Positions 8,500 to 17,758 of a DNA stretch of 64,000 bases are shown here, piece after piece. The notes under the pieces are model-generated. The model worked only from the letters and a program-made list of their open reading frames with translations. It did no database searches and was not told the origin of the DNA. How positions within the stretch are numbered: the stretch's first letter is position 1; every line of letters begins with the position of its first letter. The DNA comes from Haloarcula sp. CBA1127 (GTDB taxonomy: Archaea > Halobacteriota > Halobacteria > Halobacteriales > Haloarculaceae), in contig NZ_BCNB01000006.1 of assembly GCF_001485575.1 (NCBI RefSeq), positions 2,666,001-2,730,000 on the forward strand, written 5' to 3'. The position numbers and the translations under genes were made by a program.

Positions 8500-9852
8500 A
8501 TGTCCCCGCCGACTGTCCTCCTCGTCGCTGCCGAGACTGCTGCCGGAGAGCAGTTACAGGCGGCACTTGAACAGGCAGCAATCGACGCCACCGTCGATAC
8601 GGCTGAGCCCGAATGCGTCGATACGACACTGCTACGTACTGCGGTGGACTGCCTTGTCGTCCCGGTGACGTGTGAGGGGATGGCGGGCGGACACCTGGCG
8701 GAGGCGGCTACCGGCCTCTATCCGGACCTCCCAGTGATCATGTACGGCAGTGAGGCGGACCGCGGAGACCATATTCAGACGGTTGCTGCCGACGATCTGG
8801 GCTCGCCGGAGCTGGCAGCCGCAGTCGGCGAGGCACTCGAAAGCAGTGAGACAATGGCTGCACGCCCGGCTTCCCGGCCGGAGACGATCCTCGCCACGAT
8901 GTTCGAACGGAACTCCGAACACCTGTACGTGAAAGACACTGACAGGCACTATCTGTTGCTCAACGATTCTTCGTACGCACCCCCGGAACTGCTTGGCCGG
9001 CGAGACGAAGACGGGCTCCCCGCCGGGGCGACGTATCTGGATGCAGCACGCGGCGACGACTTACAGGTCATCAACGACGGGACCGACATCCTCGATGTCC
9101 ACGAGTTCTCGCCGTCGATGGGGAAACACCTCCGAACGTCGAAGGTTCCCTGGTACGACGAAACCGACGAGCTGGCCGGCCTTATTGGCATTACGCAGGA
9201 TGTCACCGACCAGAAGGAACACGAACGCCTTCTCAGACAGCAGAACGAACGCCTCCGGAAGGTGGCGTTGCTGGCCGCACACGAACTCCGAAACGAACTT
9301 CAGGTATCGACCGGCCATCTCTCCCAAATCGAGGCCGATGACGAGCACGTCGACGCAGTCGAGCGTTCTATCGACCAACTCTCCGGGATTGTTGATAAAG
9401 TCGTCTCGCTGGCCTCGAGCGACTCGCCGACGTTCGAGCCCGAACAACAGTGGCTCTCGACGGTTGTCTGGGACGTATGGAGTTCGCTGTCGCTCGAAGC
9501 CGCGTCGCTCGAAGTAACATCTGACAGGCGACTGCTGGCGGACGCGGAGTCGATGCGCCTGTTTGTTGAGATCCTGCTCTCGAACGCCGTCGAACATGGC
9601 GGCGCCGACGTTGCGATACGCGTCGGTGCCACGTCGTCTGGGTTCTTCGTCGCGGATGATGGGCCCGGTGTTAATGTCTCGCCACCGGAGCGGGTGTTCG
9701 AGGCGGGGTACGCATCAGAGAAACAAAACAGCGGGTTCGGACTCTACATCGCCAACCGGATCGCAAAAGAACACGGGTGGTCGCTGTCGGTCGGTGACAG
9801 CGAGAACGGCGGCGCACGGTTTACCGTGACCGACGTGGAACGACCGGATTAA
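8500..9852 (+). CDS. sensor histidine kinase with receiver-like and PAS N-terminal modules
   Basis: 450 residues from the ATG at 8500 (in-frame GTGs at 8488 and 8494 are alternatives). Residues ~1-115 have a receiver-like alternation ([10 protein letters not shown], then [14 protein letters not shown]) but lack a clear DD pair plus phospho-Asp and Lys, so the module looks degenerate. A PAS-like segment follows (~125-235, [18 protein letters not shown] to [12 protein letters not shown]). The H-box is AAHELRNEL with His261. The ATPase domain has the N-box (NAVEHGG), DDGPGV and the G2 motif ([16 protein letters not shown]). No membrane segment, so it is soluble. No response regulator is next to it. 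Signal unknown. Confidence 0.88.
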   Translation: MSPPTVLLVAAETAAGEQLQAALEQAAIDATVDTAEPECVDTTLLRTAVDCLVVPVTCEGMAGGHLAEAATGLYPDLPVIMYGSEADRGDHIQTVAADDLGSPELAAAVGEALESSETMAARPASRPETILATMFERNSEHLYVKDTDRHYLLLNDSSYAPPELLGRRDEDGLPAGATYLDAARGDDLQVINDGTDILDVHEFSPSMGKHLRTSKVPWYDETDELAGLIGITQDVTDQKEHERLLRQQNERLRKVALLAAHELRNELQVSTGHLSQIEADDEHVDAVERSIDQLSGIVDKVVSLASSDSPTFEPEQQWLSTVVWDVWSSLSLEAASLEVTSDRRLLADAESMRLFVEILLSNAVEHGGADVAIRVGATSSGFFVADDGPGVNVSPPERVFEAGYASEKQNSGFGLYIANRIAKEHGWSLSVGDSENGGARFTVTDVERPD

Positions 9853-10568
9853 AGCTCGAAGGTCTCGTCGCCGTCAAGGATGTGAACGTCGGCGTCGCTT
9901 CCGGTGCCTTTGACCTCGTTCACGAAGTCTTGCGTCTCGATTTCGATGGGCGGGAACGTGTCGTAGTGCATCGGGAACGCGTGGTCGACGTCCAGCCAGT
10001 CGACGGCGACGGCGGCCTGCATCGGCCCCATCGTGAAGTGGTCGCCGACCGGCACCGCCGCGGCGTCCGGTTCAAGGAACGGGCCGATGACGTCGCGCAT
10101 CTCCGTCATGAGACCGGTGTCGCCGGCGTGGTAGAACGTCGTCGACTCCGCGTCGCTGACCTGCGTCGGCTTCGTATCGGAGATGATGAACCCGCCCGGC
10201 ATCCCGCCGCTCGCGCCGTAGCTGGTTTCCATGCCGTTCGTGTGGTCAGCCCGGTGCATCGTGACGAACGCGTCGCCGATTTCGACGGTGCCGCCGAGGT
10301 TCATCCCCATGCCGCCGACGGCGTCGAACTCGCCGAAGTTGTCCTCGCAGTACTCCACGACTTCCGGCGTCGCCACGAGCCCACAGCCCTCGTAGCGGTC
10401 CACGTCGCCGATGTGGTCGGCGTGGCCGTGGGTCAGCAACACGTAGTCCGGGTCCAGTTCCTCGGGGTCGGTGTCTGTGTGTGGGTTATCGAAGAACGGG
10501 TCGATGAGCAACTCAGTGTCGTCAACTGTCACGTGCCACGTCGAATGGCCGTACCATGTGAGTTCCAT
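9849..10568 (-). CDS. metal-dependent hydrolase, metallo-beta-lactamase fold (UPF0173 type)
   Basis: 239 residues. The N-terminal [13 protein letters not shown] and metal-binding HGHADHIGD ([13 protein letters not shown], about residues 65-77) with later His residues ([28 protein letters not shown]) mark a two-metal MBL-fold hydrolase of the UPF0173 group. Substrate unknown. It converges with the kinase gene, and the two stop codons overlap by four bases. A likely TATA element (AATATTAAG, reverse strand) lies just upstream. Confidence 0.88.
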   Translation of the reverse strand: MELTWYGHSTWHVTVDDTELLIDPFFDNPHTDTDPEELDPDYVLLTHGHADHIGDVDRYEGCGLVATPEVVEYCEDNFGEFDAVGGMGMNLGGTVEIGDAFVTMHRADHTNGMETSYGASGGMPGGFIISDTKPTQVSDAESTTFYHAGDTGLMTEMRDVIGPFLEPDAAAVPVGDHFTMGPMQAAVAVDWLDVDHAFPMHYDTFPPIEIETQDFVNEVKGTGSDADVHILDGDETFEL

Positions 10569-10791
10569 ACCGGATACACGCTACTCGTGGCGTCTACTTA
10601 ATATTACAGTGGACGACCCTCCTGGTGTTCAATCGAGAGACCGCTCCCCACCAATCACCGCTGGCAGCAATCAGTCATGATGGGTATCCGAAGGGTCTTT
10701 CAGCGTGTTTCCTGTCTGTCCGTTTGACTGCACTGGCCCCACCGGTAGCCACGCTTTGATGGGACGTTCTAGCGGACGGGAACCGAAGCCG

Positions 10792-10818
10792 TTTTATAAT
10801 TTTTAGGCTAGCCTAAAA
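10792..10818 (+). promoter_or_regulatory. TATA box plus perfect 18-base DtxR/IdeR-like iron box
   Basis: TTTTATAAT (10792-10800) is followed at once by TTTTAGGCTAGCCTAAAA (10801-10818), a perfect palindrome whose TTAGGNNNNCCTAA core matches operators of the DtxR family (SirR/Idr/TroR-type metal regulators in haloarchaea). It ends two bases before the ATG at 10821, so a bound repressor would block a leaderless start. Operator identity comes from motif knowledge; which metal and which regulator are inferred. Confidence 0.85.
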
Positions 10819-10820
10819 TC

Positions 10821-12029
10821 ATGCCAGGTAATTCAAATGACCAGTCAGGGCTGACACGGCGCGAATACGTCGCCTGCAGCGGCACAGTCATCGCTGGTGG
10901 ACTGCTGTCCGGATGCACGGGAAGCAGCGGCTCAGACCCGCCGAATTCACCGGACTCAGAGACTACCACGGGAACGGCCACAACAACAGCAACGGAGTCC
11001 AAACCGGCGGAGACGGCGGCCACGGACAAGCCCTACCGCGTCACCGTCGAACCAGTGGGGGAGGTGTCATTCGAGACAGTGCCACAGACGTGGATCGCAG
11101 AAAACGCCAGTTGGGCCGATATGGGCGTCGCACTCGGCCTGACCAAACCCAGTGCAGTCGTTCTCACTGGGGAGTACCGCACGTGGCATTACGAGGACGT
11201 GCCGGGACTTTCACCGTCGAAAGAGGACATGGTTTCACTCTGGCAGGACGGTATCTCGAAGGAACTGCTACTCGAAATCGACGCCGGTGTTCACTTCATC
11301 GACCCCAACTACATGGTGAATCTCATCCCGAACTGGGACCGGTCGGATGTCGAGGAGATGCACGAACGCATCGGCCCGTTCTGTGGGAACACCAGTTTCT
11401 CGACGTACTCCTGGCACGAGGACTATCCGTACTACAGCCTGTACGAAGCGACCGAGAAGGTAGCCGCAGTGTTCCAGCGACAGGACCGGTTCCGGGCACT
11501 CTCAAGCCTCCACGAAGGGTTCCTCGACCGATTGCAGGAACGGCTCCCCCCGGAGGACCAGCGCCCGGAGATCGCGCTCCTCTCGCCAGGGTCGACCGAG
11601 CCGGAGACGTTCTATCCGTACCGGCTCGGGGACCGGACGGCGTACAAGCACTGGCGCGACCTGGGTGTGAGCGACGCGCTTGCCGGAAGCGAGATCCAGA
11701 GTTTCACGTCCGACCGAGGGACGATCGATTACGAGCTGCTCCTCGAAATCGATCCGGAGGTGTTGTTGCTGTACACGGACACCCATCTCCCGGATACGGC
11801 GTTCGAGGATACGTACCGCTCGTTTCTGCAGGACCACGACACAGCGAGCCAGCTCACTGCCGTGCAGAACGGTGCTGTGTACCCGGCCGGCGGGATGTAC
11901 CAGGGACCGATTATCAACCTCTCGAAGACAGAGCGCGCCGCAAAACAGCTGTTCCCGGACGAGTTCGACGAGGAAGAGACGCTGTATGACCGCCAGCGAA
12001 TCGCGGACATTCGCGCCGGCGATATCTAA
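10821..12029 (+). CDS. ABC transporter substrate-binding lipoprotein, iron/siderophore (FecB/BtuF) type
   Basis: 402 residues. A twin-arginine motif (LTRREY, Arg13-Arg14) and lipobox LLSGC with Cys32 predict Tat export and lipid anchoring. The mature part has the two-lobed helical-backbone fold of periplasmic-binding class III proteins: DMGVALGLTKPSAVV near residues 97-111, KELLLEIDAGVHFIDPNY near 150-170, and RLGDRTAYKHWRDLGVSDAL then DYELLLEIDPEVLLLY. Adjacent genes supply no permease or ATPase, so the partners must lie elsewhere. The iron-type palindrome directly over its promoter supports uptake of iron or an iron chelate. Confidence 0.88.
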   Translation: MPGNSNDQSGLTRREYVACSGTVIAGGLLSGCTGSSGSDPPNSPDSETTTGTATTTATESKPAETAATDKPYRVTVEPVGEVSFETVPQTWIAENASWADMGVALGLTKPSAVVLTGEYRTWHYEDVPGLSPSKEDMVSLWQDGISKELLLEIDAGVHFIDPNYMVNLIPNWDRSDVEEMHERIGPFCGNTSFSTYSWHEDYPYYSLYEATEKVAAVFQRQDRFRALSSLHEGFLDRLQERLPPEDQRPEIALLSPGSTEPETFYPYRLGDRTAYKHWRDLGVSDALAGSEIQSFTSDRGTIDYELLLEIDPEVLLLYTDTHLPDTAFEDTYRSFLQDHDTASQLTAVQNGAVYPAGGMYQGPIINLSKTERAAKQLFPDEFDEEETLYDRQRIADIRAGDI

Positions 12030-14608
12030 CCGTCGCCGCTCTCCGGCCGGACTCGTGAAAGCCGCATCGCGTTCCCGGTCACGGCCGTTGTCATGCCGGC
12101 ATCGCCGGCCAGCACGGCAGCCCAGATGGGAACGACGCCGAACGGCACAGCGAGCACGAGGCCGGCCTTGACCGCCAGGCTGGCCCAGATATTCTGCCGG
12201 ATGACACCGTTCGCGTCGTTCGCCAGTTCGTACAGGTACGGGAGCTTCGAGATGTCGTCACTCATCAGGGCGATGTCGGCCGTTTCCAGTGCCGTGTCCG
12301 TGCCGGCGGCTCCCATCGCGACGCCCACGGTCGCGCTCGCCAGCGCCGGCGCGTCGTTGATACCGTCTCCGACCATCGCAACGTCTTCGTACTCGGCGAC
12401 AAGGTCATCGATAGCGGCGACTTTCTCGTCGGGCAGGAGTTCGGCCTGGTAGTCGTCGACGCCGACCTCTCGGGCGATAGCCCCCGCAGTGCGTTCGTTG
12501 TCACCGGTAAGCATCACCGTCCGCTCGACGCCCAGATCCCGGAGCCGTGAGACGGTGGCTTTCGCCTCCGGGCGCACCTCGTCGGCGACGGCGATGATGC
12601 CCTCTATCTCTTCGTCCGTACCCACGATGACGACCGTCTTCCCTTCGGCCTGAAGCTCGGGCACGGCGTCTTCCAGCAAGTCCAGACAGTTGTTGCGCTC
12701 ACAGAGCTGCTGGGCCGTTTTTGTGACGACACCGCCATCGGTGGTCGCGTGGACGTGTGAGAGGTCGAAGCCGAGGTCCTCGAACAGCCCCGGCTTCCCG
12801 GCGTAGTGGGGCGTCCCGTCGAGGTCCGCCCGGACGCCCTTGCCGGTGATACTCTCGAAGTCATCGACGTCGGCGCTTTCGACGCCGGTCGTTCCCGCCT
12901 CCGCGACGATGGCCTCGCCAATGGGGTGTTCGCTCCGTTGTTCGAGCCCGCGGGCACACTGCAAGACCTCCTCTTCGGTGTTCCCGTGCAGCGGAAGCAC
13001 GTCGGTGACGGTCAGTTCGCCTTTCGTCAGCGTCCCCGTCTTGTCGAATGCGACCACGTCGACCGCGCCCATCGCTTCGAGGTGGTTGCCACCCTTGATG
13101 AGCACGCCGTTCTTCGCGGCGCTGGTGATACCTGAGACGACCGACACGGGCGTCGAGATGACGAACGCACAGGGACAGGCCAGCACTAGCAGCGTCAGCC
13201 CGTGGACGACGGCGGTCGACCACGTTACCCCGAATACAGCGGGGGACGAAAGCGTCACGAGGACGGCGAAGGCGACGACGACCGGTGTGTAGTACGCCGA
13301 GAAGCGCTCGACGAACTGCTCGCGCTCGGTCTTGTTGGACTGGGCGTCCTCGACCATCTGGACGATGCGCGAGAGGGTGTTGTCGCTGGCCGCCGCCGTG
13401 ACCTGCACTTCCAGATACCCCTCCTCGTTGATTGTCCCGGCGTACACCTCGTCACCCTCGGTCTTGTCGACCGGGACGCTCTCGCCGGTAATCGGGGCCT
13501 GATTCACCGCGCTGGTTCCGTCGATGACCTCGCCGTCCATCGGAATCTTCTCGCCAGGCCTGATGACGACGACATCGCCGACCTGTACGTCATCGACAGG
13601 CAGGACCTCCTCTTCCCCGTCGCGTTTGACCGTCGCGTCGTCGGGCGAGAGGTCCATCAGTTCCGCAAGCGAATTCCGCGCACGGTCCATCGAGTAGCGT
13701 TCCAGCAGCTCTGCGATGCTGAACAGGAACGCCAGCGTCGCGGCCTCGAAGTACAGCGCCTCGCCGAAGGCCAGACTGGCGGTGAGCGCGCCCAGAATAG
13801 CGATAGACATCAGCAGGTCGATGTCCAGATTCCGATTTTTCAGGGAGTAGTAGCCGCCACGTAGGATTTCCTGGCCGCCGGTCGCTACCGCGATGAGAAA
13901 CAGCACGTCGTCGACGTACAGCGGCGTCCCCAGAACGCGTCCGACCTGCGCGTTCGCACCGGGCAACAAGAACTCCAGAAAGAAAACGAGGCCCAAGGCA
14001 ACGAACACGCCGCTGACCCACGTCTTCAGCGCCCGTGAGCTGGTCCAGATTGAGTCGTTCTCGTCGGACTGTCCGGTCCCCATGTCGTCCTCGCCCGCCG
14101 TCTCCGTGACCTCGTAGCCGGCGCTCTCGATAGCCGCCACGAGGTCTCCTTCCGTCGTCGTGTTCCGGTCATACGTGACAACGACCGTCCCGGTGGTTGG
14201 GCGTGTTTCGGCGCTTCTGATGCCGTCGACCCCACCGAGCGCGCTTTCGACCTTCCCAGCGCAGGAGGCACAGTCCATCTCCGGAACGCTGAACCGTAGC
14301 GTCTCGCCGTCGTCTGCGACGGTGTAGCCCGCCGCTTCGACGCGCGCCGCTATCGCGTCCACGTTCGTCTCGGTCTCGTCGTACTCAACGGCGAGTCGAC
14401 CCGTCGCTACCTGCGGGTCAACGGCCTTGATGCCAGACAGTTCACGGACGCTCGACTCCACCTTTCCCGCACAGGAGGGACAGTCCATCTCCGGGACGGA
14501 CAGCTGTGCGACGTGGGCCCCATCGTGCGAGTGCGTTGCTGTAGGGGGACCGTCGGCACTCGCGCCGCCACACGCACCGCCATCCGAACAACCGCCGGAC
14601 TCTGTCAT
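12026..14608 (-). CDS. heavy-metal-exporting P1B-type ATPase (Zn/Cd/Co class)
   Basis: 860 residues from the ATG at 14608, 26 bases below a TATA-like ATTAATAAG; the ATG at 14662 upstream is rejected. Order: a Cys/His-rich tail (GGCSDGGACGG, then HSHDGAH), two heavy-metal-associated domains (CPSC at 43-46, CASC at 113-116), membrane helices, TGES loop (APITGESVPVDKTEG), the metal-binding CPC (Cys478-Pro-Cys480), phosphorylation Asp522 in DKTGTLTKG, and the GDGINDAPA hinge. The terminal helices contain LAVKAG and GDAG, which fit the Zn/Cd/Co subgroup better than the Cu subgroup. The nucleotide domain contains an extra cysteine pair (QLCERNNC). It converges with the binding-protein gene with a four-base overlap. 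Confidence 0.92.
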   Translation of the reverse strand: MTESGGCSDGGACGGASADGPPTATHSHDGAHVAQLSVPEMDCPSCAGKVESSVRELSGIKAVDPQVATGRLAVEYDETETNVDAIAARVEAAGYTVADDGETLRFSVPEMDCASCAGKVESALGGVDGIRSAETRPTTGTVVVTYDRNTTTEGDLVAAIESAGYEVTETAGEDDMGTGQSDENDSIWTSSRALKTWVSGVFVALGLVFFLEFLLPGANAQVGRVLGTPLYVDDVLFLIAVATGGQEILRGGYYSLKNRNLDIDLLMSIAILGALTASLAFGEALYFEAATLAFLFSIAELLERYSMDRARNSLAELMDLSPDDATVKRDGEEEVLPVDDVQVGDVVVIRPGEKIPMDGEVIDGTSAVNQAPITGESVPVDKTEGDEVYAGTINEEGYLEVQVTAAASDNTLSRIVQMVEDAQSNKTEREQFVERFSAYYTPVVVAFAVLVTLSSPAVFGVTWSTAVVHGLTLLVLACPCAFVISTPVSVVSGITSAAKNGVLIKGGNHLEAMGAVDVVAFDKTGTLTKGELTVTDVLPLHGNTEEEVLQCARGLEQRSEHPIGEAIVAEAGTTGVESADVDDFESITGKGVRADLDGTPHYAGKPGLFEDLGFDLSHVHATTDGGVVTKTAQQLCERNNCLDLLEDAVPELQAEGKTVVIVGTDEEIEGIIAVADEVRPEAKATVSRLRDLGVERTVMLTGDNERTAGAIAREVGVDDYQAELLPDEKVAAIDDLVAEYEDVAMVGDGINDAPALASATVGVAMGAAGTDTALETADIALMSDDISKLPYLYELANDANGVIRQNIWASLAVKAGLVLAVPFGVVPIWAAVLAGDAGMTTAVTGNAMRLSRVRPESGDG

Positions 14609-14748
14609 TACCGGCGCTAGGCTACCCTGTCTTATTAATTCGGCTGCTAAAAACGGGGCCAACAGTGCGATAAGTTAATAAGATACCTCAGATGAGTTGT
14701 TAAATTGGGCAGTATCGACTCTACATCTGGCCGGGACGGTCGTCACCC

Positions 14749-15012
14749 TCAGTCAAACGGCGTCGTCCGCGTCGGTTTCCCCTGTGCGTACCGGATCCAG
14801 CGCCGCATATGCCGGCCGACTGCCCAGAACAGTACCACTGTCATCGCCAGTAGCGCCGACAGGAAGACGATTCCCAGCCGTATCGGTTCCTCGGTTGGGA
14901 GGCCAATGAGCAGGACGATCGTCCCGACGAGTGCCATCTCGACACCACATCGCAGTCCGGGCAACACGAACCCCGGTGTCGGCGTGTTCGTTCCCGATGA
15001 ATCCTCTGCCAT
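14749..15012 (-). CDS. small two-helix membrane protein, unknown
   Basis: 87 residues from the ATG at 15012; a longer frame from 15090 is less likely. Two hydrophobic segments (GVEMALVGTIVLLIGLP and GIVFLSALLAMTVVLFWAVG) are followed by a basic tail (RHMRRWIRYAQG). It lies upstream of and on the same strand as the metal ATPase, about 140 bases away, but nothing ties it to metal transport. Confidence 0.6.
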   Translation of the reverse strand: MAEDSSGTNTPTPGFVLPGLRCGVEMALVGTIVLLIGLPTEEPIRLGIVFLSALLAMTVVLFWAVGRHMRRWIRYAQGKPTRTTPFD

Positions 15013-15158
15013 GCGCCCCCGTATGCTATCGGGACGATTGTAGTTTGTGCCCGCTTGCGGGGCCGAATTGAAAGCCAGCGCGCACGGCAATCAGGCACTC
15101 TGGTTGCGGTAAAGAGTTCTGACCGTGCCTTTTTCGCGGCTCAGACCCACGCCCCAGT

Positions 15159-16244
15159 ATGAAACAGTCTCTCACTCGCCGGGCGATGTTAGGGGCCCTT
15201 GGGACAGCCGTCGCGACCACGGCTGGCTGTCAGAGTCCCGGGACCGGCAGCGACTCGGGTGGTGACACCGGAGCACAGTCGGAGTCAGCCGACGCGGTCG
15301 CACAGTCCGATAGCGTCTACACCAACGTGTATCAGAAGGTAGCCGATGCCGTCGTCTCGATTAGAGTGTACGCCGAAGACTCCCGTGGTGGGCAGGGGAG
15401 CGGCTTCCTCATCAACGACGAGCACATCGTCACGAACGAACACGTCGTCGAGGGCGGGGACGAATACTACGTCCGCTTTGCTGACACCGGCTGGCGCGCT
15501 GCCTCCGTCGTCGGCGCAGACGTGTACAGCGACCTGGCGGTCCTCCAAATTGGCGCGACGCCGGACGTGACACCACTGTCGTTTGTCGAGACCGAGCCGA
15601 CAGTCGGGACCGAAGTCGTCGCCATCGGGAACCCGTTTGGCCTCTCCGGCTCGGTATCTGCAGGCATCGTCAGCGGCGTCGACCGCACGCTTCAGAGCGC
15701 CAACAACTTCTCCATCGCCGATGCGGTCCAGACCGACGCGCCGGTCAATCCGGGCAACAGCGGCGGCCCGCTCGTCACGCTTGAGGGTGACGTGGTCGGC
15801 ATCATCAATTCGGGCGGCGGCGACAACGTCGCATTCGCCATCTCGGCCCCGCTCGCACAGCGCGTCGTGCCGTCGCTCATCCAGACCGGCGACTACGACC
15901 ACCCGTACATGGGTGTTGGACTCCGGAGCGTGTCGCCGCGAGTCGCCGAGGCGAACAATCTGGACCCCGGGTCGGGAGTGTATATCACTCGTGTGGTCAG
16001 TGATGGTCCGGCGGCGGGCGTTCTGCAGGGAAGCGACGGGGAGACGACGATTTCGGGGACAGCAATTTCCACTGGCGGTGACGTGGTCAGACAGATGAAC
16101 GACACTCCGACGCCGACGCGGCAGGCGCTGGGGAGCTTTCTTGCACTGGAGACCAGCCCCGGCGAGACGGTCGACGTACTGGTCGAGCGCGACGGCGCAC
16201 AGGAAACAGTCGAACTCACGCTCGGGACCAGACCGGAGCCGTAA
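15159..16244 (+). CDS. HtrA/DegP-like serine protease, lipid-anchored
   Basis: 361 residues. A Tat-like twin arginine (LTRRAM) and lipobox (TTAGC, Cys24) place the enzyme on the outer face of the membrane. The trypsin-fold triad is His95 (TNEHVV), Asp125 (SDLAVLQ) and Ser201 (GNSGGPLV), all intact. One PDZ-like domain follows from about residue 245 (YMGVGLRSVSPRVAEANNL to TVDVLVERDG). Proteases of this type degrade or refold damaged surface proteins. The gene stands alone with its own upstream region. Confidence 0.93.
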   Translation: MKQSLTRRAMLGALGTAVATTAGCQSPGTGSDSGGDTGAQSESADAVAQSDSVYTNVYQKVADAVVSIRVYAEDSRGGQGSGFLINDEHIVTNEHVVEGGDEYYVRFADTGWRAASVVGADVYSDLAVLQIGATPDVTPLSFVETEPTVGTEVVAIGNPFGLSGSVSAGIVSGVDRTLQSANNFSIADAVQTDAPVNPGNSGGPLVTLEGDVVGIINSGGGDNVAFAISAPLAQRVVPSLIQTGDYDHPYMGVGLRSVSPRVAEANNLDPGSGVYITRVVSDGPAAGVLQGSDGETTISGTAISTGGDVVRQMNDTPTPTRQALGSFLALETSPGETVDVLVERDGAQETVELTLGTRPEP

Positions 16245-16281
16245 CGAACGTCGGCAGCCGAATCTGCTGCCCAGACCGCGG

Positions 16282-16713
16282 TTACTGCGTCTGGACCTCA
16301 CCCTGTTCGCTACGGCTGCCACCGGCCACGAGGTAGCCGACGGCGGCGGCAAGCGGCAGTGTCACTGGGAGCCCCGCAATAAGCAGGCTGATACCGAGAC
16401 TCCTACCGAGGACCACGTAGAGCCCAACGCCGGCCGCGGTGACCGTGACGAAGTCCGCAATGGTCGCCAGCGCTGCCAGCCGAAGGCGAACCGCACGCTC
16501 GGGGACCGTACCCGCCGCCGCTCGGTCGCGATGCCACAGCAGGACGTAGCCGGCGAACAGCGCGGTCAGGCCGGCTGACACGCCCACGGGAAGACCAATA
16601 AGCAGCGAGAACTCTATCTGTGGCTCGAAGCCAGCGGTTACCGCGACCGTCGTGACAGCAAATACGAGTACACCGAGAAGCAGCGCGACGACGATGCGGA
16701 CGTGCGTGTTCAT
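16282..16713 (-). CDS. four-helix membrane protein, unknown
   Basis: 143 residues from the ATG at 16713; the in-frame ATG at 16749 lies inside the TATA region (TTTATATAC, near 16731-16741) and is rejected. Four hydrophobic segments are visible: VALLLGVLVFAVTTVAVTAG, LLIGLPVGVSAGLTALFAGY, LAALATIADFVTVTAAGVGL and LLIAGLPVTLPLAAAVGYLV. A charged tail follows. No family recognised with certainty; haloarchaea encode many proteins of this shape. Confidence 0.7.
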   Translation of the reverse strand: MNTHVRIVVALLLGVLVFAVTTVAVTAGFEPQIEFSLLIGLPVGVSAGLTALFAGYVLLWHRDRAAAGTVPERAVRLRLAALATIADFVTVTAAGVGLYVVLGRSLGISLLIAGLPVTLPLAAAVGYLVAGGSRSEQGEVQTQ

Positions 16714-16816
16714 ACGTATCAACTGAACGACTGTATATAAATAGTCCATCGCTGCCGCAGAACAGAGTGTCGAGGGACACTTCGCACAGCGGCCCGTTCC
16801 AGCCCGTTGCGTGAGC

Positions 16817-17758
16817 TTATTCTAGGGGCTCGGCGGCGTCCTGTTCGACCAGCGGGTCGGCGTTGTCGGCCGGCAGGGTCACCACGTCATCGGTCGAGAG
16901 GTCGTACTCGCGCTGGTCGACGCCGAATATCTCGCCCACGTCGTCCGTGATGCGAACCGTCCGCCGGTCTACGTCGGCGGCCCCGGCCGTGCCAGCACTG
17001 GCTGGTGACTGCGTACCGCCGTCAGCCTGCGTCGGGTCCGCCACCGGGCCGGAGGTCGACTCAGCACTCTGTTCGGCTGGTGGGACAGGAACATCATCGC
17101 CGGGCGGCACGTCCGCCGGCTCGGACTGGCCGTCGACTGTGGGATTGTTGCCTGTGTCCAGCTCGGGCGGCGGCGTTGGTGCGTCAGAGTCCGGCGCGGG
17201 CGGGGACTGGTCCCCACCGCTGCCCATCATGTCAGCCGCGTCAACGCCGGTGTCCGGCGTCGACTGCTCGGGCTCACCGGCTGTCGCGTCGTTCGCTGCT
17301 TGGCGTGGGTCCGGGTCGGGGGCCTGTCGCTCGCCCGAGTTCGGCTCGTCGCCGACCGCGCCGGTCGGAGCCTCGCCCGCAATCACATCGAGGACGTGGC
17401 CCCGATTGGATTCGATGGCCTCAACCATCGTCTCGAACAGGTCTCGTTCCTCCTGTGTGAGACCGTCGTCCTCGGTCGGCATATCCGCCGCAGCCAGCGA
17501 CGCCATCTTCACGATTTTGCCGACGCGCCGCTCGTACACAGCCTCCACGGTCTGCTCGGCGGTCTTGATGTCGTCTGTCAGGCGATTGACCTCGGGCGAG
17601 TCGAACGGGTCCTCAGCGCGCTCGGCCGCGCGGTCGCGCTCCGACCGGAGCTGTTGAATGAACTGTCCGGCGTCCTCGTAGAACGTCTCGCGCAGCTGCT
17701 GGAGCTGGTCGGTCTGGCGTTCCCGCGATTGGACGGATTGGAGCTCGTCTACGTTCAT
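16817..17758 (-). CDS. GINS complex subunit (archaeal Gins51-type)
   Basis: 313 residues. The N-terminal ~115 residues form the helical GINS A domain (LQQLRETFYEDAGQFIQQL, then RRVGKIVKMASLAAADMP). The C-terminal ~45 residues carry the small beta B domain (RTVRITDDVGEIFGVDQR, then YDLSTDDVVTLPADNADPLV). GINS joins MCM and the RecJ-like protein in the replicative helicase. The start overlaps the priS stop by four bases (ATGA), the arrangement expected for co-translated replication genes. A ~130-residue acidic Pro/Gly/Ser linker between the two domains makes the protein longer than most archaeal Gins51 proteins. Confidence 0.88.
   Translation of the reverse strand: MNVDELQSVQSRERQTDQLQQLRETFYEDAGQFIQQLRSERDRAAERAEDPFDSPEVNRLTDDIKTAEQTVEAVYERRVGKIVKMASLAAADMPTEDDGLTQEERDLFETMVEAIESNRGHVLDVIAGEAPTGAVGDEPNSGERQAPDPDPRQAANDATAGEPEQSTPDTGVDAADMMGSGGDQSPPAPDSDAPTPPPELDTGNNPTVDGQSEPADVPPGDDVPVPPAEQSAESTSGPVADPTQADGGTQSPASAGTAGAADVDRRTVRITDDVGEIFGVDQREYDLSTDDVVTLPADNADPLVEQDAAEPLE

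Noticed and set aside
15285..16352. A 355-residue reverse-strand frame over the HtrA gene
   Set aside because: Antisense of a gene with an intact catalytic triad. The reverse protein is Arg-rich without family motifs.
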